Shown: positions 46,143 through 60,752 of the stretch, piece by piece
Numbering within the stretch: the stretch's first letter is position 1
Layout of the letters: every line of letters begins with the position of its first letter
DNA from: Acidimicrobiia bacterium
GTDB lineage: Bacteria > Actinomycetota > Acidimicrobiia > IMCC26256 > JAOSJL01
Length of the DNA: 64,000 nucleotides
Assembly: GCA_027494115.1 (NCBI GenBank)
Contig: JAOSJL010000001.1
Coordinates: 2,209,218 to 2,273,217 of the forward strand
Direction of reading: 5' to 3'
The notes under the pieces: generated by a model
Told to the model about the DNA's origin: nothing
Seen by the model: the letters and a program-made list of their open reading frames with translations, nothing else
The model's database searches: none
Position numbers and translations under genes: made by a program

Positions 46143-46648
46143 TGCCCGAGATCTTCCGGGCGGTCCGTTCGGGTGTCGAGGTCCGTCTCGATTCCGATCA
46201 GGATCTGTTGCTGCGCCACGTGGCGGGTGAACTTCTCGGAGTTCTCGGCGAGCCCGCCGAGGGCCCCGGCGCCTCACCCGGCCTCGACCGCCTCTTCCCG
46301 CGGGCCTACCTCGATCCCACCGAGGAGAAGGCAGAGGAGGATTGGCAGAAGATGGTGCACGGCGATCTGCTCGAGGTGAAACGCGCCAACGGCCGAAGTC
46401 TCCTCGACGACCTCGACGCTCTCGCTCATGGTGGCGGGGGCGCCCGGGGAGTACTCCGGGTGGAGCAGGCCGAAGCATGGCTCGGCACGCTGAACGACGC
46501 GCGTCTGGTTCTCGGAACACGTTTCGAGGTCGACGAGGAGATCGACTACTCGACGCTCGACCCGGAGGATCCCGAGGGAGCGGCCAAACTCACGTACGGC
46601 TTCCTCACCTACCTCACGGGCGAGCTGGTCGACGCACTGTCGGATTGA
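46142..46648 (+). CDS. DUF2017 family protein (ClpS-linked)
   Basis: About 168 residues, helical, soluble. VEVRLDSDQDLLLRHVAGELLGVL near the N-terminus and a C-terminal half with EQAEAWLGTLNDARLVLGTR and YGFLTYLTGELVDAL match the DUF2017 family, which almost always follows clpS in actinobacteria. The function is unknown; position suggests regulation of protein turnover. ATG overlaps the clpS stop. An 18-bp direct repeat (46634-46669) duplicates its last codons together with the stop codon. Confidence 0.85.
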   Translation: MPEIFRAVRSGVEVRLDSDQDLLLRHVAGELLGVLGEPAEGPGASPGLDRLFPRAYLDPTEEKAEEDWQKMVHGDLLEVKRANGRSLLDDLDALAHGGGGARGVLRVEQAEAWLGTLNDARLVLGTRFEVDEEIDYSTLDPEDPEGAAKLTYGFLTYLTGELVDALSD

Positions 46649-46669
46649 GGTGCGCTGTCGGATTGAGCG
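46634..46669 (+). repeat. 18-bp direct repeat across the DUF2017 stop codon
   Basis: GCACTGTCGGATTGAGGT and GCGCTGTCGGATTGAGCG lie head to tail. Both copies contain TGA in the same phase (18 is a multiple of three), so the second stop is a silent duplicate of the first. Confidence 0.85.
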
Positions 46670-46750
46670 GTCCGCTCGGCGGCGACCGTCAGATATGGTC
46701 CCGTCACCGAGCACCCGACGCACACACGTGATGCGCACACCAGAAAGGTC

Positions 46751-47656
46751 ATGACCGTGGGATACCTCGACGACAAGACGATCGCGATCACCGGCGCCGG
46801 CCGGGGCATCGGACGGGCCGTGGCATTGTTGTGCGCGCAGGAAGGCGCCAACGTCGTGGTCAACGACTACGGCGTGAGTATGGACGGCCAGGACCCGTCG
46901 AGTGAGGTCGCGGATGCCGTCGTGGCCGAGATCACCGGGGATGGTGGTCGTGCGGTGGCTGTGGCCGACTCGGTGACCACGATGGAGGGCGGTGCCCGGA
47001 TCGTCCAGACGGCGGTCGACACCTACGGCACCATCGACGGCGTCGTCTGCGTCGCGGGGATCCTTCGGGAGCGGATGCTCTTCAAGATGTCCGAGGAGGA
47101 GTGGGACCCCGTCATCGCCACCCACCTCAAGGGGACCTTCACCGTCTTTCGGGCCGCGGCACCGATCATGCGCGAACAGCGCTCGGGGACCCTGCTGGCG
47201 TTCACCTCGGGTGCGTTCGTGGGGAGTGTGGCGCAGGCCAACTACTCCGCGGCGAAGGGTGGGATCGTCTCACTCGTACGCAGCGCCGCAGCTGGAATGC
47301 ACAAGTACGGCGTGACGTCCAACGCCATCGCTCCGATCGCCAAGAGCCGCATGTCGGCGAACGTCCCCATGGAGATCGAGATGGGCGAGCCCGAGGACGT
47401 GGCGCCGATGGTGGCGTACCTGCTCGGCGACGATGCCCGTGACGTGACGGGTCAGGTGTACACGGCCGTGGGCGGGCGGGTGGCCGTGTGGAACCAGCCG
47501 TCCGAGGTCCGCGAGATGCGCACCGAGGGCCGCTGGACTCCCGAGGAGCTGGCACGCCGACTCCCCGACGAGGTCGGACAGGAGCCGATGCCGCTCATCG
47601 AGCGTATCGAGGAGATGGCCGCCGCCGCGGCGTCGGGCGACACCCCGAACGCCTGA
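46751..47656 (+). CDS. Short-chain dehydrogenase/reductase (3-hydroxyacyl-CoA dehydrogenase-like)
   Basis: Rossmann SDR with cofactor motif TGAGRGIG (near residue 14), NDYGVSMDGQDPSS after the second strand, VCVAGIL for the NNAG position, and catalytic Ser/Tyr/Lys in FTSGAFVGSVAQANYSAAKGG. It resembles the HSD17B4-type dehydrogenase clade, usually paired with MaoC hydratases, by the inserted GVSMDG loop and the C-terminal WNQPSEVREMRTEGRWTPEELA. 301 residues, intact. ATG 46751 or GTG 46757; AGAAAGG is upstream. A TATGGT box at 46694-46699 may be its -10. It appears monocistronic. Confidence 0.82.
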   Translation: MTVGYLDDKTIAITGAGRGIGRAVALLCAQEGANVVVNDYGVSMDGQDPSSEVADAVVAEITGDGGRAVAVADSVTTMEGGARIVQTAVDTYGTIDGVVCVAGILRERMLFKMSEEEWDPVIATHLKGTFTVFRAAAPIMREQRSGTLLAFTSGAFVGSVAQANYSAAKGGIVSLVRSAAAGMHKYGVTSNAIAPIAKSRMSANVPMEIEMGEPEDVAPMVAYLLGDDARDVTGQVYTAVGGRVAVWNQPSEVREMRTEGRWTPEELARRLPDEVGQEPMPLIERIEEMAAAAASGDTPNA

Positions 47657-47667
47657 CGCGCTCCTGC

Positions 47668-47673
47668 TATTCT
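47668..47673 (+). promoter_or_regulatory. Extended -10 box TGC-TATTCT of the pyr operon
   Basis: TATTCT preceded by TGC, 52 bases before pyrR. Transcription from here would include the PyrR-binding hairpin in the leader. Confidence 0.5.
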
Positions 47674-47688
47674 CGTTGGCGACCGTGA

Positions 47689-49284
<1,596 letters not shown>

Positions 49285-49292
<8 letters not shown>

Positions 49293-50643
49293 CACGCGGT
49301 TGTCGGACACGCGTTCTTCGGACATGCGTTCCGCGCATCCGGCCCGCGCCTCGCGGGGACTGTTCATCGCCGGGGGCGAGATCGTCGACAGCACCGGAAC
49401 GCGGCGCGGCGACGTGCGCATCACCGACGGCGAGGTCGTCGAGATCGGTTCCGATCTCGACGTCGCCGACGAGCTCGTGCTCGACGCCGGCGGGTGTGTG
49501 GTCTCTCCGGGCCTTGTCGACCTGCACACCCATTTGCGTGAACCAGGTGACGAGTTGGCCGAGACGATCGAGACGGGTGCGCGCGCCGCGGCACTCGGCG
49601 GGTTCACGGCGGTGGTGGCGATGCCCAACACCCGACCGGCGCTCGACGACGCGACCGTCGTGGGTTCGGTGCTCGCACGCGGTGCCCGCAGCATCTGCGA
49701 CGTGGCGTCGTCGGCGACGATCACGAAGGAGCGCGCGGGGCGAGAGCTGTCGCCGATGGGAGAGCTCCACGACCTGGGAGTGCGCATCTTCACCGACGAC
49801 GGGAGCTGCGTCGCCGACGCCGGAGTGATGCGCAACGCCATGGCGTACACCACTGCGCTGCCGGGTGCCGTGATCGCTCAGCACGCCGAAGACCCGGCAC
49901 TCGCCCGCGGTGGCCACATGCACGAGGGCGACTGGTCGAGTCGTCTGGGGATCCCGGGACGGCCGGCGGCGGCCGAGTCGGTCATCGTCGCCCGCGACAT
50001 CGAGTTGGCACGCCTCACCGGCGCCCGCCTCCATGTTCTGCACTGCTCCACGGCCTCGGCGGTGAAGCTGATCCGCGAGGCCAAGGCGACGGGAGTGGCG
50101 GTGACCGCCGAGGTCGCTCCTCACCACTTCACGCTCACCGACGCCGAGTGCGCCACGTTCGATCCGCTGTTCAAGGTGCACCCGCCGCTGCGAACGGCCG
50201 AAGACATCAGCGCGCTGATCGAGGGGCTCTTCGACGGAACCATCGACGCGATCGCCACCGACCACGCTCCCCATCCTGCCGAAGCCAAGGATCAGCCCTT
50301 CGAGGAGGCCCCGCCGGGCATGCTCGGTCTCCAAACGGCTCTCGCTCTCACGATCACCCAACTCGTCGAGCCCGGGCACCTGTCGCTCGAGCAGGCATTG
50401 GCGCTGCTCTCCTGGCAGCCCGCGGCGATCGCCGGCCTGGAGGAGCACGGGACGGTCATCGGCCCGGCCTCTCCCGCGAACCTCTGCGTGTTCGACCCCA
50501 CAGCGACCTGGGAGGTCGATTCCGACGCGCTGGCGAGCCGTTCCCGCAACACGCCGTTCGTCGGCCGAACGCTTCTGGGCCGGGTCCGTCACACCGTTCT
50601 CGGCGGTGAGCCGGTCGTGATCGACGGGGTGGCACAGCGATGA
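49285..50643 (+). CDS. pyrC: Dihydroorotase (class I)
   Basis: Zinc amidohydrolase. DLHTHLREPGDE gives the metal histidines and substrate arginine, AMPNTRPALDD the substrate asparagine, HAEDPAL and HVLHCSTASAV further histidines, and IATDHAPHPAEAKDQPFEEAPPGMLGLQTAL the catalytic Asp. The protein starts with three SDTRL/S-type repeats. About 452 residues, intact. ATG 49285 overlaps the pyrB stop by ATGTCTGA. Confidence 0.94.
49288..49332 (+). repeat. 15-bp tandem repeat, three copies, in pyrC 5' end
   Basis: TCTGACACGCGGTTG, TCGGACACGCGTTCT and TCGGACATGCGTTCC directly follow the initiator ATG and encode SDTRL-SDTRS-SDMRS. Confidence 0.85.
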
Positions 50644-51786
50644 GCGCTGCTCCTGGCACATCGCCGGGCACGTCCGACGAGCGGCGCGATCCCATCCCCG
50701 CTCGACTGGTTCTGGCCGACGGCGAGGTCTTCGAGGGAGAGGCGGTCGGATACCTGCCCGACGAGGAGGACGGCGGGATCGCCGCGGGCGAGGTCGTGTT
50801 CAACACCGCCCTGGCCGGGTACCAGGAGATCCTGACCGACCCGTCGTATTCCGGCCAGATCATCACGTTCACGTATCCCCAGATCGGGAACTACGGCGTG
50901 AACCCCACCGACGCACAGTCGGCGGGTGGCCACTGTCGCGGGATGGTGGTACGCGATCTGGCCGCGCACCCCTCGAACTGGCAGGCGACCGGCTCGCTCG
51001 GCGATCTTCTGCGCGAGCAGAAGATCCCGGCGATCAGCGGCGTCGACACGCGACGCCTCACCCGCCACCTGCGGGATCGCGGCGCCGTACCCGGCGCATT
51101 CGGTCCCGCCGACGTGGATGTGCTCCGGGCCGCGGCCATCGCCGACGGGGGGACGCTCGGTCGCGATCTCGTGGCCGGGGTCACCACGTCGAAGCCGTAC
51201 CGTCACGGCGACCCCGATGCGCCCTTCCACGTCGTCGTTCTCGACTACGGCGTGAAGCGGACGATCCTCGACCACCTGGCATCGTCGGGGTGCTTCGTCG
51301 AGGTGCTGCCGGCCTCCACGTCGGCCGACGACGTTCTCGCCCGCTCGCCGGACGGGGGTCGTCCTGTCGAACGGCCCGGGCGACCCCTCGGCCGTCCGGG
51401 GAGCCGACGCGACCGTGGCTTCCCTGATCGGCTCTGTTCCCGTATTCGGAATCTGCCTGGGACACCAGATCCTGTCGTTGGCGCTGGGGGCCCGTACCTA
51501 CAAGCTCCCGTTCGGCCACCACGGTGGGAATCACCCGGTGCAGGGTGTCGACGGTGGGCGTGTCGAGATCACGAGTCAGAATCACAACTACGCCACCGAC
51601 CGGTCCACGTTGCCTGCGGGTGTTTCGGCGACCCACGTCAACCTGAACGACGGAGTCCTCGAAGGCCTCGCGGTGGACGCCGAGCGGGCGTTCTCGGTGC
51701 AGCACCACCCCGAGGCGGCACCGGGCCCCAACGACGCCGCCCACCATTTCGAGCGCTTCACCGAACTCATGGAACGAGGCCGGTAG
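50640..51786 (+). CDS. carA: Carbamoyl-phosphate synthase small (glutaminase) subunit (frameshifted)
   Basis: N-terminal CPSase domain with [22 protein letters not shown] and [15 protein letters not shown]. The class I glutaminase domain has the nucleophile Cys in [16 protein letters not shown] and the His/Glu pair in [13 protein letters not shown]. The frames join if GGGGG at 51354-51358 is read as four G, restoring [19 protein letters not shown]. About 382 residues. ATG overlaps the pyrC stop. Confidence 0.94.
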
Positions 51787-51787
51787 G

Positions 51788-55086
<3,299 letters not shown>

Positions 55087-55090
55087 GACG

Positions 55091-56077
55091 GTGCTCGACA
55101 GGTTCGGTGTACTCGGTCGGTTGAAGCCTCGTGGCCGACGGCGCATCGGGTCCACGGATCTGACGACGCATCTGGGCGATCTCGTCCTACCCAATCCCGT
55201 GATCGCGGCCTCCGGTACCTTTGGTCAGTCCGACGAGCTGGCGGACGTCGTCGATCCGGCCGACCTCGGGGCAATCACGGTCAAGTCCCTGTCGGTCGAA
55301 CCCTGGGCGGGGAATCCACCTCTGCGCGTGGCTCCGACCGTCGGCGGGATGATCAACTCCGTCGGCCTCCAGAACCCGGGCGTCGACGAATGGTGTGCGA
55401 GTGGCCTTCCGGCGCTCAGGGATCGCGGTGCCCGCGTCATCGCCTCCGTGTGGGGCCACACCGTGGAGGACTACGGCAAGGCTGCGGCACGCCTCACGCG
55501 GGTGAGGTCCGATCTCGTAGCCCTCGAAGTGAACGTGAGTTGTCCGAACCTTCACGCCGACTCGCAGATGTTCGCCCACGATCCGGCGGCGACCGCTGCG
55601 GTCGTCGAGACGGTCGTGGCGCAGGTCGGCGATCTCCCCGTATTTGCCAAGCTCTCGCCCAACACGAGCGAGATCGTCGCCGTTGCCGAGCGCGCCGTCG
55701 ACGCGGGCGCAGCGGGGCTCACCGCGATCAACACCGTGTCGGCCATGGCGATCGACGCACGCACCCGCCGGCCCGAGCTCGGAGCGGGGACCGGAGGCCT
55801 GTCGGGTCGAGCGATTCGTCCGATCGCCTTGCGGTGTGTGCGGCTGGTGTCGCGCGCTCTGCCGGGCGTGCCGATCATCGGTACGGGGGGAGTCGCCTCG
55901 GGAGAGGATGCCGTCGAGATCCTGCTGGCGGGGGCCACTGCCGTGGGTGTCGGCACCGCGACGTTTGAGGACCCCCGTGCCACGGTGCACGTACGGGACG
56001 AACTGGACGAGTGGTGCGCGACCCAGGGCATCCCGAGGGCCAGCGACCTGGTGGGCGCTCTGGAGGAACCCGCGTGA
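55091..56077 (+). CDS. pyrD: Dihydroorotate dehydrogenase, class 1B type
   Basis: FMN TIM-barrel. DLVLPNPVIAASGTFGQ, GAITVKSLSVEPWAGNPPLRV and INSVGLQNPGVD are class 1 motifs. The catalytic base is a cysteine in EVNVSCPNLH. INTVSAMAIDARTRRPEL and GTGGLSGRAIRPIALR match the class 1B (NAD-linked) subgroup. Class 1B enzymes normally need the PyrK electron-transfer subunit, usually encoded next door. Here carB ends four bases upstream and pyrF follows, with no pyrK. About 328 residues, intact. Confidence 0.9.
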   Translation: MLDRFGVLGRLKPRGRRRIGSTDLTTHLGDLVLPNPVIAASGTFGQSDELADVVDPADLGAITVKSLSVEPWAGNPPLRVAPTVGGMINSVGLQNPGVDEWCASGLPALRDRGARVIASVWGHTVEDYGKAAARLTRVRSDLVALEVNVSCPNLHADSQMFAHDPAATAAVVETVVAQVGDLPVFAKLSPNTSEIVAVAERAVDAGAAGLTAINTVSAMAIDARTRRPELGAGTGGLSGRAIRPIALRCVRLVSRALPGVPIIGTGGVASGEDAVEILLAGATAVGVGTATFEDPRATVHVRDELDEWCATQGIPRASDLVGALEEPA

Positions 56078-56795
56078 CGACGGCGGGAGCGCCGGAATCG
56101 GCTGCGAGAGCCCATCTGGCCCTCGCTCTGGACGTGGGTGAGCCCTCCGGGCCCGGGAGCTGGTGCGTCGGCACCGGGACCGTTTCGGTGTGGCGAAGAT
56201 CGGCCTCGAGCTGTGGGCGGCCGGCGGACCGGCGGTGGTCGAGGCCATCGCCGACATGGGGGTGTCGGTGTTCCTCGACCTCAAGCTCCACGACATCCCC
56301 ACCACCGTGGGAAAGGCGGCGAGGGTGCTCGGTGGACTTCCGATCGCTTATCTCACGGTCCACACCTCAGGCGGTGTCGCCATGTGCGAGGCTGCCGCCG
56401 ACGGAGTTCGCAGCGCCTCGTCGACGAGGGGATCGGCGAGAGGAGTGCCCGCACCTGCCGTTCTGGGGGTCACCGTGCTCACGAGCGACGCCGACACGTC
56501 GCCATTCGACGAGCGCCTCGACGTGGCCGCGCAGACCTGCGACGGAGTCGTGTGCTCGGTCCACGAAGTGGCGACGGTGCGCTCACGGATTCCCGCGACG
56601 ACGATCGTGACACCGGGAATCCGACTGGCGGGATCCGCGGTCGACGACCAGGCGCGCGTCTCCGATCCGGCGTCGGCGCTGGCTGCCGGATCCGACCTCC
56701 TGGTCATCGGACGCACCGTCACGGCTGCCTCCGATCCCGACGCGGCAGCGGCCGCCGTGAGCACCGAAACCGCCCGCGCTCTGCGAGGTTCGTGA
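56074..56795 (+). CDS. pyrF: Orotidine-5'-phosphate decarboxylase (frameshifted near its start)
   Basis: Last step to UMP. LALALDV at the N-terminus and KIGLELWAAGGP carry the first substrate contacts. The catalytic tetrad is in FLDLKLHDIPTTVGKA. VTPGIRLAG and DLLVIGRTVTAASDP bind phosphate. GGG at 56148-56150 must be four G to join LDVGEPSG to ARELVRRHRDRFGVAK. About 240 residues. GTG overlaps the pyrD stop. Last gene of the pyr operon. Confidence 0.93.
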
Positions 56796-56822
56796 CCCGG
56801 TTGCGGTCGAGCGGCTCCTCTC

Positions 56823-56828
56823 TATACT
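56823..56828 (+). promoter_or_regulatory. Promoter of mihF (-35 TTGCGG, -10 TATACT)
   Basis: TATACT is 16 bases downstream of TTGCGG (56801-56806) and ends eight bases before ATG 56837, so the transcript should be leaderless or nearly so. One of the better promoters in the window, in keeping with an abundant nucleoid protein. Confidence 0.7.
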
Positions 56829-56836
56829 GGCGGGCG

Positions 56837-57157
56837 ATGCAACCTCCTCCGTCGCTGACCGCCGACCAGCGTCACGCAGCACTCGAAAAAGCAGCCGTCG
56901 CGCGTCGCGTGCGCGCGGAGGTCAAGGAGAAGCTCAAGGTCGGCGCTCTGTCGCTCGAGGAGCTCTTCGCTCTCGGCGACAGCGACGAGATGATCGCGAA
57001 ACTCAAGGTCGTCGCCGCGCTCGAGTCACTGCCGGGTCTGGGCAAGGTGCGCGCCCGTCGCGTCATGGAAGATCTCGACATCTCCGAGAGCCGTCGATTG
57101 CGCGGCGTCGGAACGAAACAACGTCGGGCACTTCTCGAACGCTTCGACGGCGCCTGA
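56837..57157 (+). CDS. mihF: Mycobacterial-type integration host factor (mIHF)
   Basis: Nucleoid-associated protein restricted to actinobacteria. 106 residues: an N-terminal helix (LTADQRHAALEKAAVARRVRAEVKEKLKVG), then a helix-two-turns-helix with ESLPGLGKVRARRVMEDLDISESRRLRGVG that binds the DNA backbone. The neighbours gmk, rpoZ, coaBC and metK are conserved in actinobacteria. ATG 56837 is at the mature N-terminus of the family. Confidence 0.93.
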   Translation: MQPPPSLTADQRHAALEKAAVARRVRAEVKEKLKVGALSLEELFALGDSDEMIAKLKVVAALESLPGLGKVRARRVMEDLDISESRRLRGVGTKQRRALLERFDGA

Positions 57158-57187
57158 CCGCCGAACGCGGTCCACGGAGCTGGCCTC

Positions 57188-57749
57188 GTGGGAGTCCTGT
57201 GCGTCATCGCCGGCCCCTCCCGGAACGGGAAAGGGCACGGTCATCGAAGCTCTACGCGCCCGGGAGCCTGACCTCTGGTACTCGGTGTCGGCCACCACCC
57301 GCAGCCCACGCCCCGGCGAGGTCGACGGGCGGGACTATCACTTTCTCGACCGCCCGGAATTCGAACGCCGGGCGGCCGCAGGGGGTTTCCTGGAGTATTT
57401 CGACGTCTACGGTGACCTGAAGGGCACGCCCCGGGCCCCCATCGAGCAACGGCTCGCCGGCGAGGGCGACGTGCTTCTCGAGGTCGACGTCCAGGGGGCA
57501 CTCCGCGTCCGCGAGACCTTTCCCGAGGCACTGCTGATCTTCCTCAGACCTCCCAGCCGGGAGGAGCAGAGCGCACGTCTGCGCGCACGTGGACATGACC
57601 TGCCTGACGACGTGGAGCGGCGGCTCGCCGAAGCCGATGTGGAAGAGGCGCAGATGGAGGCCTTCGACGCCGTCGTGGTCAACGATGACGTGGATCGTGC
57701 CGCAGAGGAGATCGCGGGTATCCTGGAGATTCGACGCAAGGAGTCGTGA
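57188..57749 (+). CDS. gmk: Guanylate kinase (frameshifted near its start)
   Basis: GMP to GDP. The P-loop is GPSGTGKGT after VGVLCVIA. YSVSATTRSPRPGEVDGRDYHFL binds GMP and LLEVDVQGALRVRE follows. CCC at 57220-57222 should be two C for the P-loop to be in frame (one extra base). GTG 57188 lies 31 bases after mihF. About 186 residues. GKGT rather than GKST in the P-loop is less common but acceptable. Confidence 0.92.
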
Positions 57750-57771
57750 CAGGCCGCGTCCCACCGCTGTC

Positions 57772-57808
57772 CACACCGATTCCGACCACACCGATTCCGA
57801 CCACACGA
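57772..57808 (+). repeat. 15-bp tandem repeat, 2.5 copies, between gmk and rpoZ
   Basis: CACACCGATTCCGAC at 57772-57786 and 57787-57801, then CACACGAT. It fills half of the 72-base gmk-rpoZ gap and ends 14 bases before the rpoZ ATG. Confidence 0.85.
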
Positions 57809-57821
57809 TCGAGAGCAACGC

Positions 57822-58238
57822 ATGACCGAACGGCGCAACACCCTGATGGAGCCGAGAGTCGAGGATCTCCTCGGCACGGTCGAGTCGAAGTTCACGCTCG
57901 TCACCCTGGCGGCGCGGCGCGCGCGTGAGATCAACGACTACTACGCACAGCTGGGTCATGGTGTCGGTCGGGTCGTTCCCCCGCAGATCACCTCTGTGTC
58001 CACCAAGCCACTTTCGATCGCACTCGAGGAGATCGACGAGGGCAAGATCGTCGCCCGCACGATGACCGACGACGAGATGAACGGCACGACTCCAACCGAC
58101 GAGGCTTCCGCTGCACGCGAGGCACTCAGCATCGACGAGCCCTCCGACTCCGACTCCGACGACACGGGCGACGCGGCCGAGGATGCCGGGAGCGCCGACG
58201 ACGCCGGAGCCGATGACTCGGGCGACGAGGCCGGCTGA
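57822..58238 (+). CDS. rpoZ: RNA polymerase omega subunit
   Basis: Assembly chaperone of beta-prime. MEPRVEDLLGTVESKFTLVTLAARRAREINDYYAQLG is the omega core. KPLSIALEEIDEGKI is its second helix region. The C-terminal 50 residues are an acidic Asp/Ser/Ala tail rich in DD and DS pairs, longer than in most omegas. 138 residues, intact. Confidence 0.93.
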   Translation: MTERRNTLMEPRVEDLLGTVESKFTLVTLAARRAREINDYYAQLGHGVGRVVPPQITSVSTKPLSIALEEIDEGKIVARTMTDDEMNGTTPTDEASAAREALSIDEPSDSDSDDTGDAAEDAGSADDAGADDSGDEAG

Positions 58239-58278
58239 GCCGCTCGGCCGGCCCGCCGCTGGTACCGGGGGTCCACCG

Positions 58279-59504
58279 ATGAGTAGTCCGAGTCCCGATC
58301 GACATCTGGCGGGCCGCACGATCGTCCTGGGTGTGTCGGGGGTATCGCCGCCTACAAGGCGGTCGAGTTGTGCCGGCGTCTGTGCGACGCTGGAGCCACG
58401 GTCCTTCCCGTCATGACACGTAGTGCTCGCCGGTTCGTGGGCGATGTCACGTTCTCGGCGTTGGCCTCCGAGCCGGCGAGGTGGCGGATGTTCGGCGCCG
58501 ACGACCCGATTCCCCATACCACACTCGGTCGGCGCGCGGATCTGGTTCTCGTGGCGCCTGCGACGGCCAATGTGCTCGGGAAGTACGCCGGAGGGATCTC
58601 CGATGATCTCCTGACCGCCACACTGCTTGCCACGCGGGCCCCCGTTCTGGTGGCACCCGCCATGCACTCGGAGATGTGGGAGCACCCGGCTGTCAGCGAG
58701 AACATCGCTACGTTGCGCCGGCGCGGTGTGACGATCGTGGAACCCGGTTCCGGGCGCCTGGCCGGCGGTGACGAGGGAGCCGGGCGACTGGCGGACCCTG
58801 CCGACATCCTGACGCGCGCCGCGGGCGTTCTCGCCGAGGCCGGGCCGCTCTCGGGGCGACACGTCCTGGTCACCGCGGGCGGCACTCGGGAGCCGATCGA
58901 CGCCGTACGGGTCATCACGAACCGCTCCTCGGGCAAGATGGGCTACGCCCTCGCGCGCCAGGCCCGCCGACTGGGTGCCACCGTCACTCTCATCACCACC
59001 GTGTCGGCAGAGCCGCCGCCGGGAGTCGACACGGTTCCCGTCGAGACCGCTTCCGACATGGAGGAGGCCGTCATGTCACGCGCGGCCGGGAGCGATGTCA
59101 TCGTGATGGCGGCCGCGGTAGCCGACTTCCGGCCCAAGCGGCCTGCCGCGGGCAAGTCCAAGAAGCAGGATGGCCCTCCCGAGATCCTGCTGGAGGCGAC
59201 CCATGACTTCCTCGTCGACCTGGGTGAGACGAAGCCCACCGATCAGGTTCTGGTCGGGTTCGCAGCAGAGACCGACGACATCCTCGAGAACGCCACCGTG
59301 AAGCTCCGGCGCAAGAACCTCGATCTCATCGTCGCCAACGATGTGTCCGAGCCCGGGGCGGGCTTCGACGTGGACACGAACAGGGCCGTGATCCTCGATC
59401 CGGACGCCGGCCCCGAGGAGTTCCCCCTCATGGCCAAGGACGCCCTGGCGCTGCGGATTCTCGAACGAGTAGCGACGAAGCTGGGCGACCGGTCAGACTC
59501 GTGA
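58279..59504 (+). CDS. coaBC: Phosphopantothenoylcysteine decarboxylase / phosphopantothenate-cysteine ligase (frameshifted)
   Basis: Two steps of coenzyme A synthesis. The CoaC half needs one more G in GGGGG at 58338-58342 to give VSGGIAAYKAVELCRRL; then HTTLGRRADLVLVAPATANVLGKYAGGISDDL (catalytic His, FMN contacts) and VAPAMHSEMW. The CoaB half has VTAGGTREPIDAVRVITNRSSGKMG, MAAAVADFRP and the CTP-binding lysines GKSKKQDG. About 408 residues. ATG 58279. Confidence 0.93.
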
Positions 59505-59561
59505 CCTCCCTGCGGCGCCGCGCGATCGCGTGTCGCTGATCACCACAGCACAGGAGCTCCC

Positions 59562-60752
59562 GTGAGTCAGACCCACGTCTTCACCTCCGAATCGGTCACG
59601 GAGGGGCATCCCGACAAGATGTCGGATCAGATCAGCGACAGTGTGCTCGATGCATTGCTCACGGTCGACCCTTACAGCCGCGTCGCCTGCGAGACACTGT
59701 GCACCACCGGACTCGTGGTCGTGGCGGGCGAGATCTCCACCACCGGATACGTCGACATCTCCCGCACCGTTCGCGACCGGGTGAAGGCGATCGGATACGA
59801 CAACGACGACTACGGCATCGACGGCAACACCTGTGGCGTCATCACGTCCATCGACGAGCAGTCACCCGACATCGCGCAGGGTGTCGACAAGGCGCTCGAG
59901 CAGCGTGGCGGTGACACCGACCTCTACGCAGAAACCGGTGCGGGCGACCAGGGGATGATGTTCGGATACGCCTGCGACGAAACCGACGACCTCATGCCGA
60001 TGCCGATCTGGTTGGCACACCGGATGGCGCACCGGTTGGCCGAGGTCCGCAAGGCGGACGTTCTCAGCTACCTGCGACCCGACGGCAAGACCCAGGTCTC
60101 GATCGAATACGTCGACGGCCGACCGACGCGGCTGCGCACGGTCCTGATCTCGACACAGCACGACCCGGGGATCGACTACGAGACGCTTCTGAAGCCCGAC
60201 CTGCTCGATCAGGTGATCCGACCGCTCCTGCCCGAGTCGCTCGACACCGAGGACTTCGAGTTCATCTGCAACCCGACCGGCGCCTTCGAACTGGGTGGTC
60301 CGCACGCCGACGCCGGCCTGACGGGCCGCAAGATCATCGTCGACACCTACGGGGGAATGGCCCGCCACGGTGGCGGCGCGTTCAGCGGCAAGGACCCCAC
60401 AAAGGTCGACCGGTCGGCGGCCTACGCCACTCGCCAGGTCGCCAAGGCGATCGTTGCGGCCGGTCTTGCGAAACGCGCCGAGATCCAAGTGGCCTACGCC
60501 ATCGGACGGGCACGGCCCGTGTCGGTCATGGTCGACACGTTCGGCACCGGCGAGGCCGACGAACAGAAGATGGCCGAGGCGGTCAACGAGGTCTTCGATC
60601 TGCGCCCCGCCGCCATCATCGACCGACTCGACCTCCGCCGACCGATCTTCGCCAACACGGCGGCCTACGGCCACTTCGGTCGTCCCGACAAGGACTTCAC
60701 CTGGGAACAGGTGGGTACCTACGCCGACGACCTGCGACGGGCGCTCGCCTGA
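59562..60752 (+). CDS. metK: S-adenosylmethionine synthetase
   Basis: [24 protein letters not shown] at the start, [16 protein letters not shown] and the Gly-rich [26 protein letters not shown] are the family signatures. 396 residues, intact. GTG 59562 has CAGGAG six bases upstream. I looked for a SAM riboswitch in the 57-base gap before it and saw none. Confidence 0.96.
   Translation: MSQTHVFTSESVTEGHPDKMSDQISDSVLDALLTVDPYSRVACETLCTTGLVVVAGEISTTGYVDISRTVRDRVKAIGYDNDDYGIDGNTCGVITSIDEQSPDIAQGVDKALEQRGGDTDLYAETGAGDQGMMFGYACDETDDLMPMPIWLAHRMAHRLAEVRKADVLSYLRPDGKTQVSIEYVDGRPTRLRTVLISTQHDPGIDYETLLKPDLLDQVIRPLLPESLDTEDFEFICNPTGAFELGGPHADAGLTGRKIIVDTYGGMARHGGGAFSGKDPTKVDRSAAYATRQVAKAIVAAGLAKRAEIQVAYAIGRARPVSVMVDTFGTGEADEQKMAEAVNEVFDLRPAAIIDRLDLRRPIFANTAAYGHFGRPDKDFTWEQVGTYADDLRRALA

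Noticed and set aside
59505-59561. SAM riboswitch before metK
   Set aside because: The gap is only 57 bases and contains no recognisable SAM-I or SAM-II core; only a Shine-Dalgarno is visible.
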